Origin: Chara braunii | Lineage: Eukaryota; Streptophyta; Charophyceae; Charales; Characeae | Length of the DNA: 21,929 nucleotides | NCBI GenBank assembly: GCA_003427395.1 | Contig: BFEA01000085.1 | Location: 3,599,812 to 3,621,740 of the forward strand | Reading direction: 5' to 3' | Shown: piece by piece, positions 8,446 through 17,439 of the stretch | Position numbering within the stretch: the stretch's first letter is position 1 | Layout of the letters: every line of letters begins with the position of its first letter | The notes under the pieces: model-generated | Database searches by the model: none | What the model saw: the letters and a program-made list of their open reading frames with translations, nothing else | What the model was told of the DNA's origin: nothing | Translations under genes and position numbers: made by a program

Positions 8446-9830
8446 ATTCTTCACGGAGAGGGGTGATATTGCCAGTTCACTGTATTTTGATTTCGAAGGA
8501 ATTATTTAATGTTATTTCGACCAAGTATACCGACTTTTAATATGAAGAAGAGGGACACCAATCAATCAACCCGTCTCGCAACCTTGCTTTAGGACTGTTT
8601 CGCAAACCAACTTTTAGGTTATCGGCGTTCAAACAGATTTCCCTCGTGTTGTTGATTCAAGGATAAAACAATTGACATTCTTTACTAAATTAAAGTTTCA
8701 AGTGTCTTACTATTACTTAGCTTAAGGATCTCTGACGTAAATGTGATTTCGACTAAATGAAAATAATTTTTCAGTCTGTCGACAGTTTGCTGCTTTGGAT
8801 TTATATTTTTCTATCCATGAACATTATGAATGATAACCCTCAATTGAAATTGTTTGTCAACAAAAGTACCATCCCCTATCTTAGAGTGTCAGTTGCCCGA
8901 GCGAGAATGTTGGTTGAGTAACCAGACTTAGCTCTGCCTGTAGATTTATGTAATCTCGTCTACCATCAAAGCTATGAAGGAAGCGTAAATAAATACATGC
9001 TGACTCGAGAATTTTGAAACAAATAGTAAGCGTTTGTCCCGTCTGCCTCTTGCAGTTTCTGACAACCCTCTTAATTACGATCATTCATGGTCGAGTAAAA
9101 CAACTCATTCCTGATAAAAGCTTCTCTGTGCGTTTGGTGTTGGAACTCGTTCGAGTTTATGCTTCACACTGTCGTATCTACAATTAACTTAGTACAAACA
9201 CAAATTCAAATGCATTAGTCCTTATTCATATTCTGATGCATCCTTTCATCATTTACCTGTTGGCTATTGCCCTTTTGCGTGTACTTCGCATTCACTCGAT
9301 TGTGATATCTCGCTCACCGTCCAACAATTTCTCACTCTTTTTTCTTTGTTATTTCCCCTCAAGCAACTGCACTTAAATTTGATGAGTCCATCACCTCAAA
9401 ATCAATCGCATCAAAGCAGAATCAAAACATGATTTATCCAATCACTCTCTTGTTTGCTTTCGACTTCCCGATGTCTTCCATCTCACTCTCACTTTAACAT
9501 CCACTCAATGTCACTCTCTTCCAGGTGTCCTTTCGTACCTTGCTGTTCGTTCCTAGAAGATCAAGACACCTACTGAGAGTTCGATGGTTTTGCCTGCAAT
9601 GGCGGGCAAATGCATGTTACAATTGAATCCATTAAATAACGCTTAATTACTAGGTTAATGGGCCTTGTACGCTGTTGCGCGTGGTGGTCCTGCAGCCTGC
9701 CGGAAGCGCTGACCCTCACGGTCGTGTTACGCAGGATTTTTCTTCAGAGTTTGAAAAAGAATCAGTCACCACTTCGACCGTGCACACATGCTATACCTCT
9801 CACGACACCCCATGATAGGTCGGGGTGCCG
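8446..9830. other. Region without recognised gene
   Basis: AT-rich to 9250, then pyrimidine-rich with repeated TCACTCTC-type words (9300-9530). No coding frame with a recognisable product. A minus-strand frame at 8881-9084 (67 codons) shows no domain. Confidence 0.5.
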
Positions 9831-9905
9831 CGAGGTACAACTCACCTCTACCCGAGGAGCTGTCACCAGCCTTAGGTAGGCCTATCCCTGCTGAGCTACC
9901 GGTCG
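9831..9905 (-). repeat. tRNA-like remnant
   Basis: On the minus strand GGTAGCTCAGCAGGGATAGG (9902-9883) fits a tRNA A box and D-arm. CTACC and GGTGA-type arms follow around a TAAGGCT loop, and GAGTTGTACCTC (9844-9833) sits at the T-arm position with GAG/CTC pairing. The length and an extra arm fit a class II tRNA shape. Pairing is imperfect, so it is more likely a SINE head or pseudogene than a functional tRNA. Confidence 0.4.
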
Positions 9906-9959
9906 ACATGCGAAGGCTTTTGCATGCCTTTGTAGAGGTAGACTGACCGAGGGTGTTTG

Positions 9960-10400
9960 CTCGATAGCCGTAGCATAGGTATACGAGCAGTTGAACACCT
10001 AAGACTGACCTGTTTACGGGGCGCTGATCTCCCGGACCGACTTACTATTCAGATCGACTTGACTGACGATCTTTCGTGCATATTAAGTTATAATCTATCT
10101 GTACTTCAACCATACATTTTATATGCTGTATTAATTATTTCAGATCGATACTCACATCATGAACACATTTCAAAAGGTTGAGACTAAGTGAAGCAAGGAG
10201 ATGTCTTTCACATTTTGTCCACAAACAGAAGCAAACATCAGAATGAACGGAGCTTTGGCTTTTGAAACAGAAATAAAACAATAGGCTCTGGGCCTAAACA
10301 TAACAAACAAAGTAGGCTCATGACCTTTCAGAACATGCATCAAAACTAAAAGATAGGCTCGTGGCCTTTCAAAGAAATGACCTAAATAAGGCTCTCAACC
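9960..10400. other. Gene-free region, possible 3' end of the LINE
   Basis: No coding frame of note. Between 10280 and 10400 the word AGGCTC recurs about four times (10284, 10314, 10355, 10389), three of them followed by a CCT/CCTTT-containing stretch, as short imperfect repeats 30-40 bases apart. This may be LINE 3' untranslated sequence. No poly-A or simple tail marks the element end. Confidence 0.4.
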
Positions 10401-10409
10401 CTTGCCAAT

Positions 10410-11011
10410 TATCCTAATCGGATGTCCTCCCTGGTGGTCAGAGTCGTGCCTGTGGCATGCCTGTGTCGACGGGGATTCGGGATCATTCAGTGGTTGTTGG
10501 TCAACCATTGAAAGGGATGCACACAGTTGGGGAGCACAGATTCATGTGCCAAGCCAGCAATCTGCAGACAGGCAAGAGGTGCCCATGGTATGTTATTTCC
10601 CATATGCAGTCTGATTAGCACCTTGAAAATCAAGGCGCCACTCTACCTTTTAGGGTCCAGTATCCCCAACCCTCCTTTGGATCTTGTGAGGATGTCCCAA
10701 CTCACCCTGTTCATGCAGCCCCCAACTTTGGCGATGTTTTTCCAAAAACACGTGGTAAGTGTCTTTCTCAGCGTGATAAATTGCTATGGTTTCAGTGGCC
10801 ACATTGCCAATTTGTACCATATGGCCGCAAGGATGACATTGTTAATTGTCAGCCCCCGTCCCACCGGTGATGTATGTAGCCCCTCCCATCTTCGCAAGCG
10901 GTCGATGGCCATGTTCAAAAGATTATCCCCGTGGTCCTGCGAAGGTCTCATTGCCGTTAGCCTTACTTCCCAAAATCTTGATAACATTTTTTTTTCTCGC
11001 CCATGATACAC
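10410..11011 (-). pseudogene. LINE ORF2, post-RT C-terminal part
   Basis: This continues the reverse transcriptase after a frameshift near 10930-11010. One frame reads GDNLLNMAIDRLRRWEG, then GRGLTINNVILAAIWYKLA, and after an in-frame stop at 10786-10784 VSWDILTRSKGGLGILDP. A further stop lies at 10645-10643, after which SGALIFKVLIRLHMGN continues. The pattern of a leucine/glycine stretch with NNVILAAIWY, a tryptophan-rich segment and GGLGILD is typical of the region between the RT and the C-terminus in plant and algal L1 ORF2 proteins. Coding can be followed to about 10410 with more stops. No C-terminal zinc finger or RNase H was seen. Confidence 0.8.
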
Positions 11012-12027
11012 ATGGGTCCGATGGGGGGGGCAAGTCTTGGGGGTGGAACCACCAACCCTTTGTCTTAGAGCCCCAATTTACTGTCATGTCTGCTGCTAGT
11101 GAAAAAAGATGTATGGTTTGGGCTATGGCATCTGCATGTATAAGAATCGTGAGGTCATCTGCATACAGTGACGACATCGGGATAAGGTGGTTTGGGATAT
11201 CTGGGATGGACACTTTACTAATTCTCGGGTGGGTTCTCATCTTCGCTGCAAGGGCCTCCATAACTATTACTAAAAGGAGGGGCGCAATGGGGTCTCCTTG
11301 TCGTACCGACCTCTACAACTTTATTGGCGGCGAGAGGTGGTTGTTGAGCATTATGTTAGTAGTGATCGATCTATGAAAGAGTTGCACCCAATTGCAGAAC
11401 TCGGGGCTGAAGTTCATTTTGATCAGGCACATATCCAGGTCCTACGCTTTTTCGAAGTCTATAAATAGTACAAGCGCTTGGGCCTTGTGCTGGGGTGCAT
11501 ATTTGATGGTTTTACTGACCAGGAGGATGTTGTCGTGAATATTGCGGTTGGGCATAAAACCCGTCCGATCCGGATGAATCAACATGTTCATATGCGGCAG
11601 CAGTCAGATGGTGAGTATCTTGGCCACCAGTTTGAAGGGGACTGGGAGGAGAGTGATGGGTCTATAATTTCTAATATCCTCCTTGTCCCCCTTTTTATAT
11701 ATGAGCATATGCAGCAGCAGTCGGATGGTGAGTGCCTTGGCCACCAGTTTGTAGGGGACTGAGAGGAGAGTGATGGGTCTATAATTTTTTATGCCCTCAT
11801 TGTCCCCCTTCTTATAGATGAGCGTAGTCACTCCTTGACCGATTATGCCCCCAAAGGAACCCTCTTTCTAGATGCTCGCTCTATACTCCATCAGATCGTC
11901 TTTGAGAAGGTCCCAGAAACACACCCTGAATTCTTTTGGGAAGGAGTCAATCCCGGGTGTTTTCTCGTCCTCCACATCCTGTAGGGCAGTCCAAATCTCG
12001 TCCGATGAGAGTGACTTGTCTATACCG
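10923..12027 (-). pseudogene. LINE ORF2, reverse transcriptase domain
   Basis: The domain copies element RNA into DNA by target-primed reverse transcription. In one minus-strand frame it runs DEIWTALQDVEDEKTPGIDS, then LIYKKGD..NYRPITLL (block 1, present twice), GFMPNRNIHDNILL (block 2), FIDFEKA (block A aspartate, 11465-11445), SVRQGDPIAPLLL (block B) and SSLYADDLTIL (block C, YADD at 11165-11154). The catalytic aspartates are intact. In-frame stops lie at 11870-11868, 11606-11604, 11444-11442 (just after FIDFEKA, where Tyr is usual) and 11315-11313. The frame joins the endonuclease frame through a shift at the seven-T run 12028-12034. The frame closes at 10923. Confidence 0.9.
11601..11834 (-). 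repeat. 117-bp in-frame tandem duplication of RT block 1
   Basis: Two head-to-tail copies (11601-11717, 11718-11834) each encode IYKKGD, NYRPITLL and KLVAKxLTI, so the RT has this block twice. The period is exactly 39 codons, and the second copy keeps the frame. The copies differ at several codons (SVPYKLVAKA versus PVPFKLVAKI), so the duplication is not recent. Normal RTs have one such block, so the duplication would be expected to disrupt folding of the fingers region. Confidence 0.9.
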
Positions 12028-12546
12028 TTTTTTTGTGCAGTGTAAGACGTGATTCACAGCTAGGAGTAGCTCTTCCCTGGCTCCCTGGACGTCCCCCAGG
12101 TTCTTGTTGGGAGTTCGTGATGTGAACAAATTTGTATAGTATTTGGCTACGTAGTTTGGAATCGTATAAGCATTTGTTGCAACCGGAGTAGTCTTATGCA
12201 GGGGGTGTCTAAACCTGGGAACAGTAGAGGCCAGCGCTCGGGCTTTAGCTCTATTAAAGAAGGATCTCGCCATTGTTCCATCTGTATCCGTATGTTCTCG
12301 TCTGATTCTGACTTGTATCCTCCATGTCTGGGCTTGTCTTTGTAGATAGTCTTGGAGGCGATCCCTTGCCTCTTGCAGTTTTTCGAAGGAGGGGATGTGT
12401 TGGGGGTTGTTCATGAGTTCGTCATCCCAATCTTCAAGTTCTTGCATGAGTCGATCCAGGATCACCTTGTGGTTTCTTGCACACTGGAGGGAGAATTTCT
12501 TGGTCATATCCCTCAGTTGAGCAATGCCGTCATTAAACCAGGCCAC
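11947..12546 (-). pseudogene. LINE ORF2, linker between endonuclease and RT
   Basis: A 199-codon open block in the same frame as the endonuclease upstream. It is charged and helical (QELEDWDDELMNNPQHIP, RDRLQDYLQRQAQTWRIQ) and includes ARSFFNRAKARA, which resembles the 'K.FF.L.K' element before the RT of L1 proteins. Close to its end the true frame changes at a run of seven A on the minus strand (12034-12028), so the last about 28 codons (RYRQVTLIG and onward) are out of frame. The proper continuation is GIDKSLSSDEIWTALQ in the RT frame. Confidence 0.8.
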
Positions 12547-12582
12547 AGTTTGTCGTGCTTCCGATTGCGGTTTTGTGGACCG

Positions 12583-13640
12583 CTAGTACTGCCAGAATGC
12601 GTGAGCCATATCTTTGAATTTAGAGAGGGGCAACAATGAAGTATTGAACTTATAAAATCCAGACCCCCTCTTGATATGAGTGTGGAAAGAGAGCCCTAGC
12701 GTTATCATTCTGCGGTCAAAGGATTTCCATGGGCTGATTGCAACTATTTCCGTAATTGTGATTAAGCCCATCAAATCCTTGGATACTAGAGCGAGATCTA
12801 TGCGCGAGTTAGCCAAGGCCCGGTCCCCTCTAGAGGAAAAACATGTGTAAGCTTTTCGGGCAGGGTGCAATATTATGTAGGCATCTTCCAACTCCTTGTC
12901 TGCCATCAGTTGTCTGAGCATCAACGTGTCCAGGCCCAGATCCGGCGACGAGGGTGTCGCTGGGTTCGATCGTTGGGAGGTGGACCTTTTGTCCATCGTC
13001 GGATCCAAGGTGGTGTTGAAGTGTCCGATCATTATGGCTGGGGTGTCGTCTGGAATGTGCTGGTGCAAGGTAAGCTAGAAGTCCGCTCTATCAGTGGGAT
13101 CATTGGGTGCATAGATATTGACAAGATAAAACTCATCCTCCTCATATGCAACTTTGAGGCACACCCACCGTCTTTTTTTATGGTCGTGTTGTACTGACAC
13201 CGATCTGAGTTTTGAGGATGGCGGTAGCCATATTGCCACTCCAGCCGACGCTCTGTCAGTTGCTGGTGCTGAGTAGCATGTGTAGGGCCAAATGAATCTG
13301 GCTTTTGCTGCATGTTGAAGGGTGTCTTGGAGGTGTGTTTCTTGGACGCATACTGCATTAGGCCACCCACCAGTAACCGGGGATTTGATCATATCCCATA
13401 TCTGTTGATGCTTGGATAAGGCCATTAACATTTATCGAGCGAATGTCAATATCAGGACGGGCCAACTTAGCCGCCCATTGGAGGGGGTTTCGAATTCGGG
13501 GAAAGACAAGGGGGGATGGGGGCCGTGGGAGTGGGCAGTGGTGGTGAGTAGGCAGGGGTGCGGCCATCCTTGCGGCATGTGCGTTCAAGAGGGCGAGCGT
13601 GGCCGGGTTGACGGTGTGATATGGGTGTGCTGGCCTGGGT
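12583..13640 (-). pseudogene. LINE ORF2, N-terminus and APE-type endonuclease
   Basis: The domain nicks target DNA to prime reverse transcription. The domain start SINVNGL is at about 13438-13418, in the frame of the proline-rich N-terminal segment; a one-base shift near 13415 moves the rest into another frame. Motifs follow in order: AVCVQETHLQ (catalytic Glu near 13341), GVAIWLPPSS, YLVNIYAPND, IMIGHFN where the family has GDFN (the Asp is His), CFSSRGD..NSRIDLALVS, and SFDRRMITLGL where SDH is usual. GFYKFNTSLL closes the domain. In-frame stops lie at 13077-13075 and 12585-12583. The two altered catalytic positions suggest a dead nuclease. The N-terminal part is made of the last copy of the junction repeat, with a 2-bp deletion near 13616 that breaks its frame. 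Confidence 0.88.
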
Positions 13641-14035
13641 ATCCATTGGGCGTTGATGTCTATGGGAGTCTGTCATATGGCTCATTCTGATGATCTGATT
13701 CGCTGTCTAGCAGGCGCCCTGAATCGTTAGTCCTTCATTTTGATAGGGAGGACGAAGGGGGTTTCTAATTCGGGGAAAGACAGGGGGGGATAGGGACCGC
13801 GGGAGTGGGCAGTGGTGGTGAGTAGAAAGGGGTGCGCCCATCCTTGTGGCCTGTGCGTTCAAGAGGGCGGGCGTGGGCGGGTTGGCGGTGTGTGATATGG
13901 GTGTGCTGGCCTGGGTATCCATTGAGCGTTAATGTCTATGGGAGTCTGTCATATGGTTCATTCTGATGATCTGATTCGTTGTCCAGCAGGCGCCTTGAAT
14001 CGTCAGTCCTTCATATTGATAGGGAGGACGAAGGG

Positions 14036-14165
14036 GGGGTTGTCCCAGTGGTTATGTTCTTCCAGCACATTATCCTCTAGAAATGTTTGGATGAAAGTCA
14101 GGACCTTTGACTGTGTCCAGGCGATGTTGGTTCGGAATCGTGCAGTGCTGAGGCCTATGAGCTGC
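14036..14165 (-). pseudogene. Short third copy of the LINE ORF1 3' end
   Basis: About 43 codons nearly identical to the end of ORF1 elsewhere in the array (RFRTNIAWTQSKVLTFIQTF, then PPFVLPINMKD and stop). It begins abruptly at GATGGGGGCTG (14169), where the upstream core runs directly into it. It is a truncated duplicate and could not be translated as part of ORF1 because the cores on either side carry stops. Confidence 0.85.
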
Positions 14166-14690
14166 TGGGATGGGGGCTGTGGGAGTGGGCAGTGGTGTTG
14201 AGTAGGCAGAGGTGCGGCCATCCTTATGGCCTGTGCGTTCAAGAGGGCGAGCGTGGGCGGGTTGACGGTGTGTGATATGGGTGTGCTGGCCTGGGTATCG
14301 ATTGGGTGTTAATGTCTATGAGAGTCTTTCATATGGTTCATTATGATGATCTGATTCGCTGTCTAGCAGGTGCCTTGAATCGCCAGTCTTTCATTTTGAT
14401 AGGGAGGACGAAGGGGGTTTCGAATTCGGGGAAAGACAGGGGGGGATGGGGACCGTGGGAGTGAGCAGTGGTGGTGAGTAGACAGGGGTGCGACAATCCT
14501 TATGACTTGTGCGTTCAAGAGGGCGGGCGTGGGCGGGTTGGCGGTGTGTGATATGGGTGTGTTGGCCTAGGTATCCATTGGGCGTTGATGTCTATGGGAG
14601 TCTGTCATATGGTTCATCTGATGATCTGATTCGTTGTCCAGCAGGCGCCTTGAATCGTCAGTCCTTCATTTTGATAGGGAGGACGAAGGG

Positions 14691-15190
14691 GGGGTCGTCC
14701 CAGTGGTTATGTTCTTCCAGCACATTATCCTCCAGAAATGTTTGGATGAAAGTCAGGACCTTTGACTGTGTCCAGGCAATGTTGGTTCGGAATCGTGAAG
14801 TGCTGAGGCCCATGAGCTGCTGGTGAGTAAACCAGGTGAAGGGCGCGTTTTTCTGCAGCCGCATCTTTGGATCCATGAGTAGTATGACGGGGATGATGCC
14901 CTTTGAAAATGAGAGAGAGGTCGACAACACTGCATCCAACACACCTTCCGTGTTCGTCTCACGGACCCAATATTTGAGTCTTTTGAGGATAACTGCCTTG
15001 GAGGGGTTGCCCCTCCAGCCTTCCAACGTCAGGCCATTCGGAGAGGCAGTATCCTGCTAAGGTGGTCTGAGGCCCAACACCCAGTGCCCCCCTTTTTTTA
15101 TTCTGGTGAGGGGGAGGATGACAACCCCTGATGGCATCACAACCGGGGCGTTGTCATCCTCCTCCAATCTCACTAGTTGCCTCAACCTTT
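14691..15190 (-). pseudogene. Second copy of the LINE ORF1 3' end
   Basis: Repeats the C-terminal part of ORF1: RLRQLVRLEEDDNAPVV, EGWRGNPSKAVILKRLKYWV, FSKGIIPVILLMDPKMRL, and the terminal KMKD with stop. It matches 16500-15985 over about 500 bp, apart from scattered substitutions and small deletions (for example the PQTNLPDDLT segment is shortened here). One 122-codon frame (15026-14658) stays open through most of it. Upstream it joins a core copy at CAACCTTTT|CGGGG (about 15190), a fusion that leaves SPK shared by both parts. The join therefore looks like recombination at a short shared sequence. Confidence 0.85.
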
Positions 15191-15984
15191 TCGGGGAAAG
15201 ACAGGGGGGTGGGAGTGGGCAGTGGTGGTGAGTAGACAGGGGCGCGACCATCCTTGTGGCCTGTGCGTTCAAGAGGGCGGGCGTGGGCGGGTTGACGGTG
15301 TGTGATATGGGTATGCTGGCTTGGGTATCCATTGGGCGTTTGATGTCTATGGGAGTCTGTCATATGGTTCATTCTGATGATCTGATTCGCTGTCTAGCAG
15401 GTGCCTTGAATCGTCAGTCCTTCATTTTGATAGGGAGGACGAAGGGGGTTTCGAATTCGGGGAAAGACAGAGGGGGATGGGGACCGTGGGAGTGGGCAGT
15501 GGTGGTGAGTAGACAGGGGTGCGACCATCCTTGTGGCCTGTGCGTTTAAGAGGGCGGGCGTGGGCGGGTTGACGGTGTGTGATATGGGTGTGCTAGCCTG
15601 GGTATCCATTGGGCGTTGATATCTATGAGAGTCTGTCATATGGTTCATTTTAATGATCTCATTCGCTGTCTAGCAGACACCTTGAATTGTCAGTCCTTCA
15701 TTTTGATAGGGAGGACGAAGGGGGTTTCGAATTTGGGGAAAGACTGGGGGGGATGGGGACTATGGGAGTGGGCAGTGGTGGTGAGTAGACAGGGGTGCAA
15801 CCATCCTTGTGACCTGTGCGTTCAAGAGGGCGGGCGTGGGCGGGTTGGCGGTGTGTGATATGGGTGTGTTGGCCTAGGTATCCATTGGGCGTTGATGTCT
15901 ATGGGAGTCCGTCATATGGTTCATTGTGATGATCTGATTCGTTGTCCAGCAGGCGCCTTGAATCGTGAATCCTTCATTTTGATA

Positions 15985-16706
15985 GGGAGGACGAAGGGGG
16001 AATCGTCCCAGTGGTTATGTTCTTCCAACACATTATCCTCCAGAAATGTTTGGATGAAAGTCATGACCTTTGAATGTGTCCATGCAATGTTGTTTCAGAA
16101 TCGTGAAGTGCTGAGGCCCATGAGTTGCTGGTGAGTAAACCAGGTGAAGGGCCCGTTTTTCTACAGCCGCATCTTTGGATCCATGAGTAGTATGACGGGG
16201 ATGATGCCCTTTGAACATGAGAGAGAGGTCGGCAACAGTGCACCCAACACACCTTTCGTGCTCGTCTCACGAACCCAATATTTGAGTCTTTTGAGGATAA
16301 CTGCCTTGGAGGGGTTGCCCCTCCAGCCTTCCAACGTCAGGTCATCCGGGAGGTTGGTTTGCGGAGAGGCAGTATCCTGGTAAGGTGGTCTGAGGCCCAA
16401 CACCCAATGCCCCCTTTTTTTTATTCTGGTGAGGGGGAGGATGACAACCCCTGGTGGCATCACAACCGGAGCGTTGTCATCCTCCTCCAGTCTCACCAGT
16501 TGCATCAGCCTTTTTGGGGAAGTTTCAAAGGTGTGGTCTTCGTCTGTCTCAACCAAGCATTCATCCTCGTCATCATGGATAATCTTAACCACCGTGGGAT
16601 GTTGTTGAGGGGGGTTGGAAGGGATTATCGCATGTCTGTCGCCCTTGTTCTGCCGCTCGTCGTCCACGTGGACCGATGCATTCGTCAGCTGGGGCGGTGG
16701 GCCCAC
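15985..16706 (-). pseudogene. LINE ORF1, C-terminal part
   Basis: A 181-codon frame (16706-16161) begins GPPPQLTNASVHVDDERQ. It carries an acidic segment (HDDEDECLVETDEDHTFE) and then RLMQLVRLEEDDNAPVV, PPGVVILPLTRIKKRG, EGWRGNPSKAVILKRLKYWV and IPVILLMDPKMRL. After a shift near 16160 the coding continues as NAPFTWFTHQQL-type sequence and FIQTFLEDNVLEEHN to the KMKD stop in the first core. I do not recognise a named domain. This block is the source of the two extra ORF1 3' copies in the array. Confidence 0.75.
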
Positions 16707-16815
16707 ATCCTATCGAATCAGTAATTGGCCTTGCTGTGGGTCACATCCAAGGTCTGGTGGGCCCACAACCTGTCGAATCAGTAACTGGCCCTGGTGTGGG
16801 TCACATCCAAGGTCT
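16696..16815 (-). repeat. 60-bp tandem duplication in ORF1
   Basis: Two head-to-tail 60-bp units (16696-16755, 16756-16815) begin GGTGGGCCCACA and end CATCCAAGGTCT, with few mismatches. The period is 20 codons. In the frame of the neighbouring ORF1 block each copy contains a stop, so this stretch is not readable as it stands. The flanking DNA 16816-17000 has no clear coding frame. Confidence 0.93.
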
Positions 16816-16999
16816 CGTGTGGGGGTGGGCTGTTCTGGTGGCCTATGCCACCGTGATAGTTATCGTTTCCCGACCCTATAGAGGTCAGATCTGGGAAGAT
16901 ATACAACGTGTTACACAACTAATGAATCAGCACTTTGGGCCACGCTAGGCCTTCATGGAAGAAAGCCTCAGCTTGCGTTTGTGTTGGCCCGTGGGGGTT

Positions 17000-17423
17000 T
17001 TAGTCCTCCTCGACCCCAAATGTGTGTTTCGCGTATGCTTCAATTTTGTCAAGAAACTCATTTACAACGAGAATATCTTCGCCCCAATGTTCGTTTTTTA
17101 GTATGTTCGCTGGTCTGTCATCCGACAGTGAGAATATCTTCACTAAAGTCCGTTCTGTGAGAAATTCTAGCTTTTGTTTGACCTCGTCATTGGCCACCAT
17201 AGGGAGGGGCGAAGAGCAGTCTTCCTTGCTCTTTTGGTAGTACAGAGGTTGGCAGTTGAACAACTTGAACTTCCATGTTTGTAGGCGAGTGTTGCTGGTA
17301 CTGTTCATGCTCTGGGAGGTCTATTGGGGCCAAGGTATCCATATCTTGGGTCTGGCGGTCTTCTATTTGGGGAATCGGCCCGTCATCGATCACCTTCAGT
17401 TGATGTTTGTGGTTCTTAGGCAT
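17000..17423 (-). pseudogene. LINE ORF1, block after the glutamine-rich region
   Basis: Two overlapping frames cover this stretch. The first (17423-17187) continues the glutamine-rich frame: KNHKHQLKVIDDGPIPQIED, then DLPEHEQYQQHSP and LPTSVLPKEQG. After a shift near 17230 the second frame gives an ordinary soluble segment, DEVKQKLEFLTERTLVKIFS and RPANILKNEHWGEDILVVNE, ending HTFGVEED and a stop at 17002-17000. The second segment is rich in alternating charged and hydrophobic residues and looks like a folded domain. I do not recognise it. Confidence 0.65.
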
Positions 17424-17439
17424 GTCACTTTGATTTTCA

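Larger units (their letters stand above)
13484..16004 (-). repeat. Higher-order tandem array at the ORF1/ORF2 junction
   Basis: A unit of about 275 bp occurs seven times. The word GTGGGCAGTGGTGGTGAGTAG or a near variant marks each copy at 13531, 13805, 14185, 14461, 15215, 15492 and 15769; direct neighbours are 274-277 bp apart. In minus orientation the order is core x3 (15999-15191), ORF1 3' end (15190-14691), core x2 (14690-14165), short ORF1 3' end (14165-14036), core x2 (14035-13484), endonuclease. Each core starts with the last codons and TGA stop of ORF1 and ends with the first part of ORF2 (MDTQAST..., HHHCPLP..., FPRIRNPL). The cores therefore correspond to the intercistronic region. 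Copies are highly similar, with scattered substitutions and small indels. Confidence 0.93.

Noticed and set aside
9831-9905. Functional tRNA gene
   Set aside because: Acceptor stem and T-arm do not pair well and no clean 3' end is seen; kept only as a tRNA-like remnant.
10846-11376. 176-codon plus-strand ORF
   Set aside because: Lies opposite the RT domain, whose minus-strand motifs (YADD, RQGDP, FIDFEKA) are clear; the plus-strand frame is a shadow.
13484-16004. Possible CRISPR array
   Set aside because: Units are about 275 bp, have no short repeat-spacer structure, and contain LINE ORF ends; this is a tandem duplication array.
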